Positions 53,148 to 60,949 of a stretch of 64,000 nucleotides of DNA are shown one piece after another; positions within the stretch are counted from its first letter, which is position 1; each line of letters starts with the position of its first letter. Source of the DNA: a bacterium endosymbiont of Escarpia laminata. Its GTDB lineage: Bacteria; Pseudomonadota; Gammaproteobacteria; Chromatiales; Chromatiaceae. The position numbers and the translations under genes are program-made. The notes below the pieces were generated by a model. The model worked only from the letters and a program-made list of their open reading frames with translations, made no database searches and was not told where the DNA came from. The stretch is taken from the NCBI GenBank assembly GCA_003660235.1, contig QGON01000071.1, positions 434,001 through 498,000 on the forward strand, read 5' to 3'.

Positions 53148-55340
53148 ATGAACAATACGACCCACAATCGTCTATTACGTTTCATCCTGCCGATGATCTT
53201 ACTACTGGCCTCCCGCACCCTCTTGGCGCAGCCTGTAGTCGATCACAGGATCGAGGTGAGCATCGATCCCGAGACAGGGAGTCTCCGCGTCAAGGATACC
53301 GTCACCCTGCCCAACAACGGCAACACCGGGTTTACCCTTCATGCCGGACTCAAGCCACGTATTCTAACCCCCGGCGTACAACTCTCCCAAACGAGTCGCG
53401 CCAACCGGGAGATTCCGCTGCAAGGCTATCGTGTCAGCCTGCCCCAAGGCGTGAAGCAATTCACCCTGGAGTATGCAGGGAAGATCGAGCACGGTTTCAC
53501 CACCACCCACGAAAGTACCGGCCGCAGCCGACAGAGACTTGCAGGTACCATCTCGTCAGAGGGAGTATTTCTCGATGCCGGTGTTGCCTGGTATCCCCGG
53601 TTCGGCGACACTCTGAAAACCTTTTCTCTCAGTGTCGATCTGCCCGATGGCTGGCTGGTGGTCAGTCAGGGCAGTGGCCCCGGAAAAGCGCAAGGCAGCG
53701 GCGCAACGGTTTGGTCCGCCAATCTGCCCCAGGACGACATCTACCTCATCGCAGCGCCTTTCCACTTCTACTCGAAACAACAGGGAAATACCGAAGCACA
53801 GGTTTTTCTGCGCCAAAAGGATCCGAGCCTGGCGAACCGGTATCTGCAGGCTACCAGCCGCTATCTGACACTCTATGAAAAACTAATCGGCCCTTACCCC
53901 TACGCCAAGTTCGCACTGGTGGAGAACTTCTGGGAGACCGGCTACGGCATGCCTTCATTCACCCTTCTGGGTTCACGGGTGATCCGCCTGCCTTTCATCA
54001 TATACACCTCCTATCCTCACGAAATTCTGCACAACTGGTGGGGCAACGGTGTCTATGTCGACTATGCGCAAGGCAACTGGAGCGAAGGGCTGACCAGCTA
54101 CCTGGCGGACCATCTTCTGAAAGAGCAGCGGGGTCAGGGACTGAGCTACCGACGTTCTGCCCTGCAGCGTTATGGAGATTTCGTCCGCGACAGCAACGAC
54201 TTTCCCCTCACCAACTTCCGCAGCCGCCACACCAGCGCCAGCCAGGCTGTGGGTTACGACAAGGCATTGATGTTGTTTCACATGCTGCGCCGCAAACTCG
54301 GTGACGAACCGTTCATCCAGGGACTGCGCCGCTTCTACCGCATCAACCTGTTTAAGCAGGCCGGTTACGCCGAGCTGCGCGGCGCATTCGAGCAGGTCAG
54401 TAGCGGCGATTTGAGAGTCTTTTTCCAGCAATGGACGGAACGAAACGGTGCACCCAGACTGGAACTCAGCGAACTCAAAGTGGCAGTACAAGCCGATGGT
54501 TACCGGCTATCCGGCAAGCTACGTCAGACTCAGGCAGCAGCCCCCTTTGAACTCGACATCCCCGCTATCATCTATCTGGCAGATGCACCCCCGCTGCGAA
54601 TGACCCTGCCGATGCGAGAGCATTCATTGGACCTCGATTTCACCCTGCCAGAAAAACCCCTGCGTCTCGAAATCGATCCCTGGTTCGACCTTTTTCGTGA
54701 GCTGCACCCGGACGAGGTTCCCCCTGTCTTCAGCAAACTGTTTGGCGCAGAGCAGTTGCTCATCCTGCTGCCTGCCGATGCCCCAAAAACGCTGTTCGAA
54801 GGTTACCGGCAACTCGCAAACCAGTGGGCATCCGGGAACAACAATATAGAAATCAGACTCGACAAGGAGTTGAGCCAACTCCCGCAAGATCGACAGATCT
54901 GGCTGATGGGCAGGGAGAACCAATTTCTAGATATATTCAATAATACTTTGAATAACAATGATTATTCTGCGTCAGATAAAGCTATTTCTATCAAACAGAA
55001 AACCTTTTCCCGATCCGGTCACAGCTTTGCCTTTGCGGGGAGATCCGACTCAGGAAACACCATCGCCTGGCTGACCAGCGACGACCCGGCAAGTTTGCCG
55101 GGACTGGCGCGCAAACTGCCCCACTATGGGAAGTACAGCTACCTGGTGTTCGAAGGGGAACGACCCGATAACCGTGCCAAAGGCCAATGGGAGGTGAGCC
55201 AATCTCCACTGCAACGACAGATCTTCAATGGACCCATTGATCGTATCGCTCCTCCTGCACCACTATTGGAAGCCCTGGACAACCTTCCACACCCAAGCGC
55301 CGAAGGGACGGAGTCGACCTTGCAAGAGTTGAAGATGTGA
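53148..55340 (+). CDS. M1-family-like peptidase, exported
   Basis: A 730-residue protein with a signal peptide (1-25) and a central gluzincin domain: H291-E-I-L-H295, then NWWGNGVYVDYAQGNWSEGL with E313, giving HExxH-x17-E, one residue shorter than the canonical M1 spacing. The N-terminal part (30-200) resembles the M1 beta-sandwich, and the C-terminal part (from 430) is of unclear fold. It is probably a periplasmic or outer-membrane-side aminopeptidase; the missing residue may alter but does not necessarily abolish zinc binding. It is followed by a palindrome. Confidence 0.85.
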   Translation: MNNTTHNRLLRFILPMILLLASRTLLAQPVVDHRIEVSIDPETGSLRVKDTVTLPNNGNTGFTLHAGLKPRILTPGVQLSQTSRANREIPLQGYRVSLPQGVKQFTLEYAGKIEHGFTTTHESTGRSRQRLAGTISSEGVFLDAGVAWYPRFGDTLKTFSLSVDLPDGWLVVSQGSGPGKAQGSGATVWSANLPQDDIYLIAAPFHFYSKQQGNTEAQVFLRQKDPSLANRYLQATSRYLTLYEKLIGPYPYAKFALVENFWETGYGMPSFTLLGSRVIRLPFIIYTSYPHEILHNWWGNGVYVDYAQGNWSEGLTSYLADHLLKEQRGQGLSYRRSALQRYGDFVRDSNDFPLTNFRSRHTSASQAVGYDKALMLFHMLRRKLGDEPFIQGLRRFYRINLFKQAGYAELRGAFEQVSSGDLRVFFQQWTERNGAPRLELSELKVAVQADGYRLSGKLRQTQAAAPFELDIPAIIYLADAPPLRMTLPMREHSLDLDFTLPEKPLRLEIDPWFDLFRELHPDEVPPVFSKLFGAEQLLILLPADAPKTLFEGYRQLANQWASGNNNIEIRLDKELSQLPQDRQIWLMGRENQFLDIFNNTLNNNDYSASDKAISIKQKTFSRSGHSFAFAGRSDSGNTIAWLTSDDPASLPGLARKLPHYGKYSYLVFEGERPDNRAKGQWEVSQSPLQRQIFNGPIDRIAPPAPLLEALDNLPHPSAEGTESTLQELKM

Positions 55341-55351
55341 ATGCTGTACGT

Positions 55352-55377
55352 GCCTGATCCGCTACGCTTGATCAGGC
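55352..55377. repeat. GCCTGATC palindrome (third copy)
   Basis: GCCTGATC (55352-55359) pairs with GATCAGGC (55370-55377) around CGCTACGCTT. A variant of the palindromes at 3652 and 10207 with T:A in place of one C:G pair in the stem, preserving pairing, which suggests selection or copying for the hairpin. It lies between the convergent M1 and TlpA genes. Confidence 0.8.
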
Positions 55378-55392
55378 CTACAACCCCAGCAG

Positions 55393-55941
55393 CTATTTGG
55401 GATCATCCAGCAGAGGCAGGATCTTCTGTTCAAAGGTCTGGTCATCAATGACCCCCTTGTGTGCCCCAGACAGTTTTCCAGTTTTGTCGAAGAAAACTGT
55501 GTAGGGGATCAGTCCACTGGCATTGCCCCACTTGGCAAGCAGTTTGCGATTGCTGCCTGGTTCCGCCACCAGCACCGGATAGTTGATTCCAAGGGTGCGC
55601 GCAACATTTTTCAGCCTGCGCGCTTCATCCAGACCCAGACCGATAATCTGTAAACCTTGCTTTCCATACTGCTCCTGGTAGTGAACAAACTCCTTGATTT
55701 CATTCAGACAGGGCGCACACCAACTGGCCCAAAAATTGAGCATTACAACCTTCCCATTCCATTCGGTTAGTGAGTGCATTTCTCCGTCCAGCCCTTTATA
55801 GCTGTAATCGGGCAGGCTGGGAGCCTGCTTTTCCTTTGACTCCGCCCCACTGCCCGTCGCCGAACCTGACCCGGCAAAACTGCTGGAAACAACAGTAATC
55901 AATACCGCCCCCAGCAGAGTGACCCATTTCTGTCTATTCAT
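55393..55941 (-). CDS. TlpA-like periplasmic thiol-disulfide oxidoreductase
   Basis: A 182-residue exported thioredoxin-fold protein: signal peptide (1-24), NFWASWCAPCLNEIKEF with the redox CxxC, and a cis-proline region in LIPYTVFFDKTG. It probably serves cytochrome c maturation or general periplasmic reduction. A gene three bases upstream encodes the remains of a parvulin, so the pair may once have been a small folding operon. Confidence 0.93.
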   Translation of the reverse strand: MNRQKWVTLLGAVLITVVSSSFAGSGSATGSGAESKEKQAPSLPDYSYKGLDGEMHSLTEWNGKVVMLNFWASWCAPCLNEIKEFVHYQEQYGKQGLQIIGLGLDEARRLKNVARTLGINYPVLVAEPGSNRKLLAKWGNASGLIPYTVFFDKTGKLSGAHKGVIDDQTFEQKILPLLDDPK

Positions 55942-55944
55942 GGC

Positions 55945-56282
55945 CTACTGTTTCTCAATCTGCGCCTGCCTCTCTCCAATCAGATTCCACACCACCTTGT
56001 AGCGTTCACTGAGTTCACTGATATATTCAGCAGACTTTTCTGTAATCAGGCTCTGTGCAACCTTGTCAGGCATACTCACAAAACTGCGTTTGAGGCTGGG
56101 ACGGCGTTCAATGATCATCACAAGATGAAACCCTGCAGGGGTCTGCACAATCTCACTTAGCTGATTATCTTCAAGACCGCTGACGGCCTTCTCGCTGTCA
56201 GGATGACCTGACCCCTCCTTGACCCAACCCATGTCGCCCCGCATCTGTTTGCCGTAGGGGTCAACGCTTCCAGGATGGAACA
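55945..56282 (-). pseudogene. Parvulin (PpiC-type) prolyl isomerase, C-terminal fragment
   Basis: On the minus strand the frame reads HPGSVDPYGKQMRGDMGWVK, then EDNQLSEIVQTPAGFHLVMI and a C-terminal helix, which is the second half of a PpiC/parvulin domain. The N-terminal half and start codon are absent. Upstream in the same frame the sequence is low-complexity nonsense, because that DNA encodes a different protein (cytochrome c) in another frame. The breakpoint is near 56283, so the piece was joined to the cytochrome fragment by a deletion. Confidence 0.8.
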
Positions 56283-56540
56283 GATGTCGCCTTGAGGTTG
56301 GCAATCCAGTCAGATGCACCCAGTGCCTTCCAGAAGGCCTTCTCCTGTTTGTAGAGGATGTACTTGTCACCATTACCGGTCTCATTCGAGTGGCAGTTGG
56401 AGCAGTTGGGCACATCAACAGGGTTGGTACCCACGAAGGTGATTGGCTTACCGCTGTGTCTTCACAACAGGCTGCTGAGTGGTACAACCCACAGCCACTG
56501 CGACAGTGAGTGCCGTGAGCACAAAGGTATTTCTCCCCAT
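56283..56540 (-). pseudogene. Cytochrome c lipoprotein, N-terminal fragment with frameshift
   Basis: ATG at 56540 (preceded by AAGGGG) opens a lipoprotein signal ending VAVGCTTQQ; the frame hits TAA after KTQR. Skipping one base there gives KPITFVGTNPVDVPNCSNCH, a heme-c CxxCH motif, and QEKAFWKALGASDWIANLKA, before the sequence switches to the parvulin fragment. So it is a truncated, frameshifted cytochrome gene. Function of the intact form is unknown. Confidence 0.75.
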
Positions 56541-56773
56541 TAGAAACCCCTTTTGGTTTCTATTTTCTACTTAGGAAAACCCAATTGAATGGGATGGTAT
56601 TAAATGAAAAAACCCCGAATACTGCTTATCATTAACTGGAGCTGGGAAAACTATAGCAATCACATGGGAAAATCACAATTTTCCCTATGAAATCAATAGG
56701 TTGTTAATTTAAGAATATAATGATTTTCATTATCGACTGACTGTAGCCTGCAACAAACCATAGAGAGACAAAC

Positions 56774-57448
56774 ATGCCGTCAGAATTAATGTTCAGAATA
56801 AAGATGATAGGCTGGGACGGGTTGTCAACTTTCTTTCTCTCAACGCTGATTGTCCTGCTATCGTTGGGATTGAGCCTGATACCATCACTCCGCACAGTCT
56901 ATCTAACCGCAAGAAAGACGCCCTCAACCGCTCCCGACAAAGCACTGCTTATCGTGCTGGGTGCGCAACTTGTGCAAGATGCCGTCTCTGCCCATTTTAT
57001 TACACGGCTGCAGCGGGCATTGAACCTGTACAATCTGGCACCTGGACCGATATTGATCCTGGGCGGCATTACCGGCAAAAACCATTTCAGTGAGGCGGAA
57101 CGAGGACGCGACTGGCTGGAGTCTGAAGGAGTCAGTAGCAATGATATCCAATTGGAGATGCGCTCACGCAATACCCTGGAAAATCTGAAGCATGCCCGCG
57201 ACCTGATAGATCAAATCCAGCGGGTTCCCGTTTTCATCACAAGCCGTTTCCATCTAGCCAGATGCGCAGCCATGGCCAATGGCCTGGGGCTGCCATACCA
57301 GCTCTGTGCGGCGGAGGAGAAGCTGGTATTTAGACCCTCACTCATTTTTTTATGTCTGATGGAGGCCTTCTATCTGCATTGGTACCAAGTGGGAAAATTC
57401 TGGTCCAGATTGACCCAAAACAGAAAAAGCCTGGAACGGATCAGCTAG
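56774..57448 (+). CDS. DUF218/YdcF-like inner-membrane protein
   Basis: A 224-residue protein with an N-terminal membrane segment (about 17-40) and a DUF218 domain: LIVLGAQLVQDAVSAHFITR, ILILGGITGKNHFSEAERGR, RNTLENLKHARDLI and ITSRFHLARCAAMANGLG. Homologues SanA, ElyC and YdcF act in envelope polysaccharide or lipid-carrier metabolism. It precedes the aryl-polyene-like cluster by 103 bases on the same strand and may belong to it. Confidence 0.85.
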   Translation: MPSELMFRIKMIGWDGLSTFFLSTLIVLLSLGLSLIPSLRTVYLTARKTPSTAPDKALLIVLGAQLVQDAVSAHFITRLQRALNLYNLAPGPILILGGITGKNHFSEAERGRDWLESEGVSSNDIQLEMRSRNTLENLKHARDLIDQIQRVPVFITSRFHLARCAAMANGLGLPYQLCAAEEKLVFRPSLIFLCLMEAFYLHWYQVGKFWSRLTQNRKSLERIS

Positions 57449-57551
57449 GATCTTTTGTTGACAGTCACCACCCCAGAAAAGAGAATATCCGCCCATTCAA
57501 TGTGGGATGTCACTTATCCCGTTACTTTTTTGCTATTGAGCCATACCCGAA

Positions 57552-57803
57552 ATGCTGGAAAACGAAGTCGCCACGCTGATTATCGAGACCCTCAACCTGC
57601 GGGTCGACCCCTCATCCATCGACCCTCAGGCCCCCCTGTTCACCGAAGGACTCGGGCTGGACTCTATCGATGCGCTTGAACTCGCCATGTCGATCTCGAA
57701 AAAATACGGCTTTCAACTCCGTTCCAATGACGAGAACAACGCCAACATCTTCGCCTCACTCAGCTCCCTGAGCAAACACATCGAATCCTGCCGCACGACG
57801 TGA
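57552..57803 (+). CDS. Acyl carrier protein of the aryl-polyene-like cluster
   Basis: An 83-residue ACP with the phosphopantetheine serine in GLGLDSIDALELAMSISKKYG. Aryl polyene clusters usually encode two tandem ACPs; only one is visible here. The stop overlaps the next gene by GTGA. Confidence 0.9.
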   Translation: MLENEVATLIIETLNLRVDPSSIDPQAPLFTEGLGLDSIDALELAMSISKKYGFQLRSNDENNANIFASLSSLSKHIESCRTT

Positions 57804-58438
57804 ACGTCGACACCTCCCATGTCCGGGGCCTGCGGCCACTCGTCATGGTGATGACCTTCAGTTACCCGGTAACGCTACACCTCGCTATCATCAATGGTTT
57901 TCTGCAACTGGCGGTCTGGATACTGTTGGCGATTGCAGTGGCACACTCTCTTCTTCTATTGAATTCGTCGAAACGCAAACTGACCGACCTGTTCCCCCCA
58001 TTTGTTGCGGCACTGGCAGTCATCTGTCTGCTGCTGAAAGTCGAAACCGCCCTCTATCTGCCGCCGGTTCTAATCTCCAGTCTACTGTTCTATCTTTTTG
58101 GCCGGACCCTGTTGCCCGAACAGGAACCACTCATCACCCGCATCGCCCGCAGAATGGGTGACAATGATCTGCCTCACCGCCGCTACACACATGTACTTAC
58201 CTGGGTCTGGACGCTCTTCTTTGCAGCTATTCTCATCGAGTCCGTACTACTGGCCCTGTTCGCGAGCATAGAGGTCTGGTCCCTCTTCACCAATTTCATC
58301 AACTACCTGTTGATCCTGGTACTATTCCTGTTGGATTATCTGGTCTTCCGGGTCATCTATTTCCGCCGACCACCCTCTCTCAACGCGGTCAGACGTGTAC
58401 TGCGGGAGAGAAACCTGCAACGGATAGTGCGAGATTGA
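57800..58438 (+). CDS. Membrane protein of the aryl-polyene cluster (COG4648-like)
   Basis: A 212-residue polytopic protein with about five helices, including LLLLNSSKRKLTDLFPPFVA and YVTHVLTWVW-like RRYTHVLTWVWTLFFAAILI. It matches the small membrane proteins placed between ACP and ligase in aryl polyene loci. It starts at GTG 57800 inside the ACP stop. The exact role is unknown. Confidence 0.75.
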   Translation: MNVDTSHVRGLRPLVMVMTFSYPVTLHLAIINGFLQLAVWILLAIAVAHSLLLLNSSKRKLTDLFPPFVAALAVICLLLKVETALYLPPVLISSLLFYLFGRTLLPEQEPLITRIARRMGDNDLPHRRYTHVLTWVWTLFFAAILIESVLLALFASIEVWSLFTNFINYLLILVLFLLDYLVFRVIYFRRPPSLNAVRRVLRERNLQRIVRD

Positions 58439-59769
58439 GCCACCTGCCTCTGATAACTTCAGCCGATCCGGAAAGGATCGTCGCCTGGCGTAATAATGAA
58501 CCCTGCAGCCTGTCGCGACTGCTGATGGATGCAAAAACCCTAGCCGGACAGTTGCCGGATCGATCCTGCCTGATCAACCTCTGCGAAAACCGCTACCGAT
58601 TTCTCGTTGGCCTGATTGCCGGCATTCTAAAAGGACAGAAAACCGTGCTGCCGCCAGGACGGGCAAATGAAGATCTCAAACGCCTGCAGCAGCGTTACGA
58701 ATCGATCTATTGCCTGACCGACACAGATACACGGCTGGGTGACATAGAGATTCACCGCTACGTCGATCCCATCTCTAGTGACCCAGTTGAACAAGCAACA
58801 CCCGAGGTACCCTCAGCCAAACCGCTCATCGAACTCTTCACATCCGGCAGCACCGGCAAAGCCACGCCCCAGCAAAAAAGCTGGGGCACCCTCTGGGAAG
58901 GCGCCCGGCTGACCGGTGTGCGACTGGGACTCGACAATCTGACCCAAGCGGCCGTACTCGCCACCGTCCCGCCGCAGCATATGTTCGGACTGGAGGCATC
59001 CATCCTGTTGCCGCTGCGATGGGGACTCTCAGTCTCATCCGAACAGCCCCTCTTTGCCGCTGACATCGCTGCATCGCTGGAAAAACTGCCCGCACCACGC
59101 ATCCTCATCACCACCCCACTCCATCTGCGTAACTGTGTTGAGGAAGGGATCAAGCTACCGCAAACCGCCTTCATTCTGTCGGCTACATCAACCCTCTCTC
59201 CTACGCTGGCAGCCCAGGCTGAGAAACTGTTCGATACCCAGGTGCTCGAAATCTACGGCTCCACTGAAACCGGCGCAATCGCCACCCGCCGTCCAGCGCT
59301 GGAATCAGACTGGTCACTACTACCGGGCATAACCCTGAATCAGGAAACGAAAGCGTGGCGGGTGACAGCCGCCCATCTCGCGGAATCGATACTGCTCAGC
59401 GACCATCTGAAAAAAACGTCGGAACACCACTTCATCCTGCTTGGCCGGGATAGCGACATGGTAAAAATCGCAGGTAAACGTGCTTCCCTTGAGGATCTCA
59501 ACCTGCGGCTTCAATCTCTCGATGGTGTAGAGGATGGCGTCTTTTTCCTTCCCGGCCGGAGATCAGCTTCGGTCCCCCGGCTCACCGCCTTTGTTGTCTC
59601 AAATATTTTGGACGAGCAGGAGATTGCCCAGGCATTGCGTGAACAGCTTGACCCGGCGTTCCTGCCCCGCCCGCTGTTTATAGTCGACCGATTGCCAAGG
59701 AACGCAACAGGCAAACTCCCGCAGAGTGCATTGGTGGCTCTGTTCAAACAGTGTGGGGCAAAGCAATGA
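58435..59769 (+). CDS. AMP-dependent acyl/aryl ligase
   Basis: A 444-residue adenylating enzyme: P-loop ELFTSGSTGKATPQQKSWG, adenine motif EIYGSTETGAIA, hinge GRDSDMVKIAGKRASLEDLN and catalytic lysine in LPRNATGKLPQSAL. It is shorter than standard acyl-CoA synthetases, as is usual for the ligase that activates the aryl starter (4-hydroxybenzoate or similar) in these clusters. It starts at TTG 58435, overlapping the preceding TGA. Confidence 0.85.
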   Translation: MSHLPLITSADPERIVAWRNNEPCSLSRLLMDAKTLAGQLPDRSCLINLCENRYRFLVGLIAGILKGQKTVLPPGRANEDLKRLQQRYESIYCLTDTDTRLGDIEIHRYVDPISSDPVEQATPEVPSAKPLIELFTSGSTGKATPQQKSWGTLWEGARLTGVRLGLDNLTQAAVLATVPPQHMFGLEASILLPLRWGLSVSSEQPLFAADIAASLEKLPAPRILITTPLHLRNCVEEGIKLPQTAFILSATSTLSPTLAAQAEKLFDTQVLEIYGSTETGAIATRRPALESDWSLLPGITLNQETKAWRVTAAHLAESILLSDHLKKTSEHHFILLGRDSDMVKIAGKRASLEDLNLRLQSLDGVEDGVFFLPGRRSASVPRLTAFVVSNILDEQEIAQALREQLDPAFLPRPLFIVDRLPRNATGKLPQSALVALFKQCGAKQ

Positions 59770-60044
59770 TCATCCCTGCAAACCACCCTGCCCTGGCCGG
59801 CCACTTCCCGGATAACCCCCTGGTTCCCGGCGTGGTGATGCTGGATTTTGTATTGCAGAAGGCCAGGAAAAAGGGGCTGAAAGTAACCGGTATCAGCCGT
59901 ACAAAATTCATCGCCCCCTTGCGGGCCGATACCCCCTTCGAGATTGAGATCACCCTGTTGAAACAGGGCTGTGAGTTTCGTGTTCTGGCTATGGGCGACA
60001 CCCTCGCGCACGGCACACTGAACTGTCCGGATCACTTTTCATGA
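59766..60044 (+). CDS. 3-hydroxyacyl-ACP dehydratase-like hotdog protein
   Basis: A 92-residue hotdog-fold protein: PANHPALAGHFPDNPLVPGV with the catalytic H, and a small C-terminal sheet. ATG at 59766 overlaps the ligase stop (ATGA); a GTG at 59751 is less likely. It would dehydrate the 3-hydroxyacyl intermediates of polyene chain extension. Confidence 0.85.
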   Translation: MIIPANHPALAGHFPDNPLVPGVVMLDFVLQKARKKGLKVTGISRTKFIAPLRADTPFEIEITLLKQGCEFRVLAMGDTLAHGTLNCPDHFS

Positions 60045-60949
60045 GTCGCCACTGGCTGAAACAATCCGAACGCGGCAGCCTGTTTCTGATCCGTTTGATC
60101 ACGCGCATCACCCTGCTCCTCGGTCGCCCGGCAGGCAGGCTGTTGCTCTACCCCATCACACTCTACTTCGTTCTCTTCTCCCGTAAGGCGCGTAATGCTT
60201 CGCGGAATTATCTTAAACGGGTGTTGCCACAACCGATCGGTTTGCGTCACATATTCCGTCACTACCACACCTTTGCCGCCACCATCCTCGACCGGATCTA
60301 TCTGCTCTCCGGCAGGCAGGACTATTTCAACATCGATATCAGGGGTGAAACCCGGCTTCTGGAGCAGTTGAAAGATGGCCGGGGCTGTATGCTGCTGGGC
60401 TCCCATCTGGGCAGTTTCGAATTGCTGCGCAGTCTGGCGGCAACCCATCCGGATATATCAGTAAAGGCGCTGATGTATGAAGAGAATGCGGAGAAGATCA
60501 ATCAGGTCATACAGGCACTGAACCCGGAGATCGCCGATATGATCATCCCTATCGGCAGGCCGGACAGCCTGTTTGAGGTTCAGGAGGCAGTCGAGCGGGG
60601 CGAGGTCATCGGTATCCTCGGCGACCGTATCGCCCTGGACGACAAACAGGTCAAGGTTCGTTTCTTCGATCAGACATGCCGTTTTCCCGCCGGACCCATG
60701 CTGATTGCCGGACTGTTGAAGATTCCTGTGGTGCTGTTTTTCGGCATCCACCAAGGCGGCCGGGACTATACAATCCACTTCGAACTACTCACTGAAGGCT
60801 TTCATCTCGACCGGGAAGAGCGTTGGCAACAGATCACCGAATGGACACAGCGTTACGCAAACCGGCTTGAACATCACACCCGGCAGGCTCCCTACAACTG
60901 GTTCAATTTCTACGATTTCTGGGACGAAACAGGGAACACACCGAAGTGA
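60041..60949 (+). CDS. LpxL/HtrB-type acyltransferase
   Basis: A 302-residue inner-membrane acyltransferase with the GSHLGSFELLRSLA catalytic HxxxxE motif and ILGDRIALDDKQVKVRFFDQ. In aryl polyene loci such an enzyme attaches the polyene acyl chain to a lipid. It overlaps the preceding gene (ATGA) and the following one (GTGA). Confidence 0.85.
   Translation: MSRHWLKQSERGSLFLIRLITRITLLLGRPAGRLLLYPITLYFVLFSRKARNASRNYLKRVLPQPIGLRHIFRHYHTFAATILDRIYLLSGRQDYFNIDIRGETRLLEQLKDGRGCMLLGSHLGSFELLRSLAATHPDISVKALMYEENAEKINQVIQALNPEIADMIIPIGRPDSLFEVQEAVERGEVIGILGDRIALDDKQVKVRFFDQTCRFPAGPMLIAGLLKIPVVLFFGIHQGGRDYTIHFELLTEGFHLDREERWQQITEWTQRYANRLEHHTRQAPYNWFNFYDFWDETGNTPK

Noticed and set aside
56289-56487. 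Minus-strand frame upstream of the parvulin fragment as its N-terminus
   Set aside because: It is rich in T/S/P/R and matches no parvulin; the same DNA in another frame encodes a clear cytochrome c fragment.
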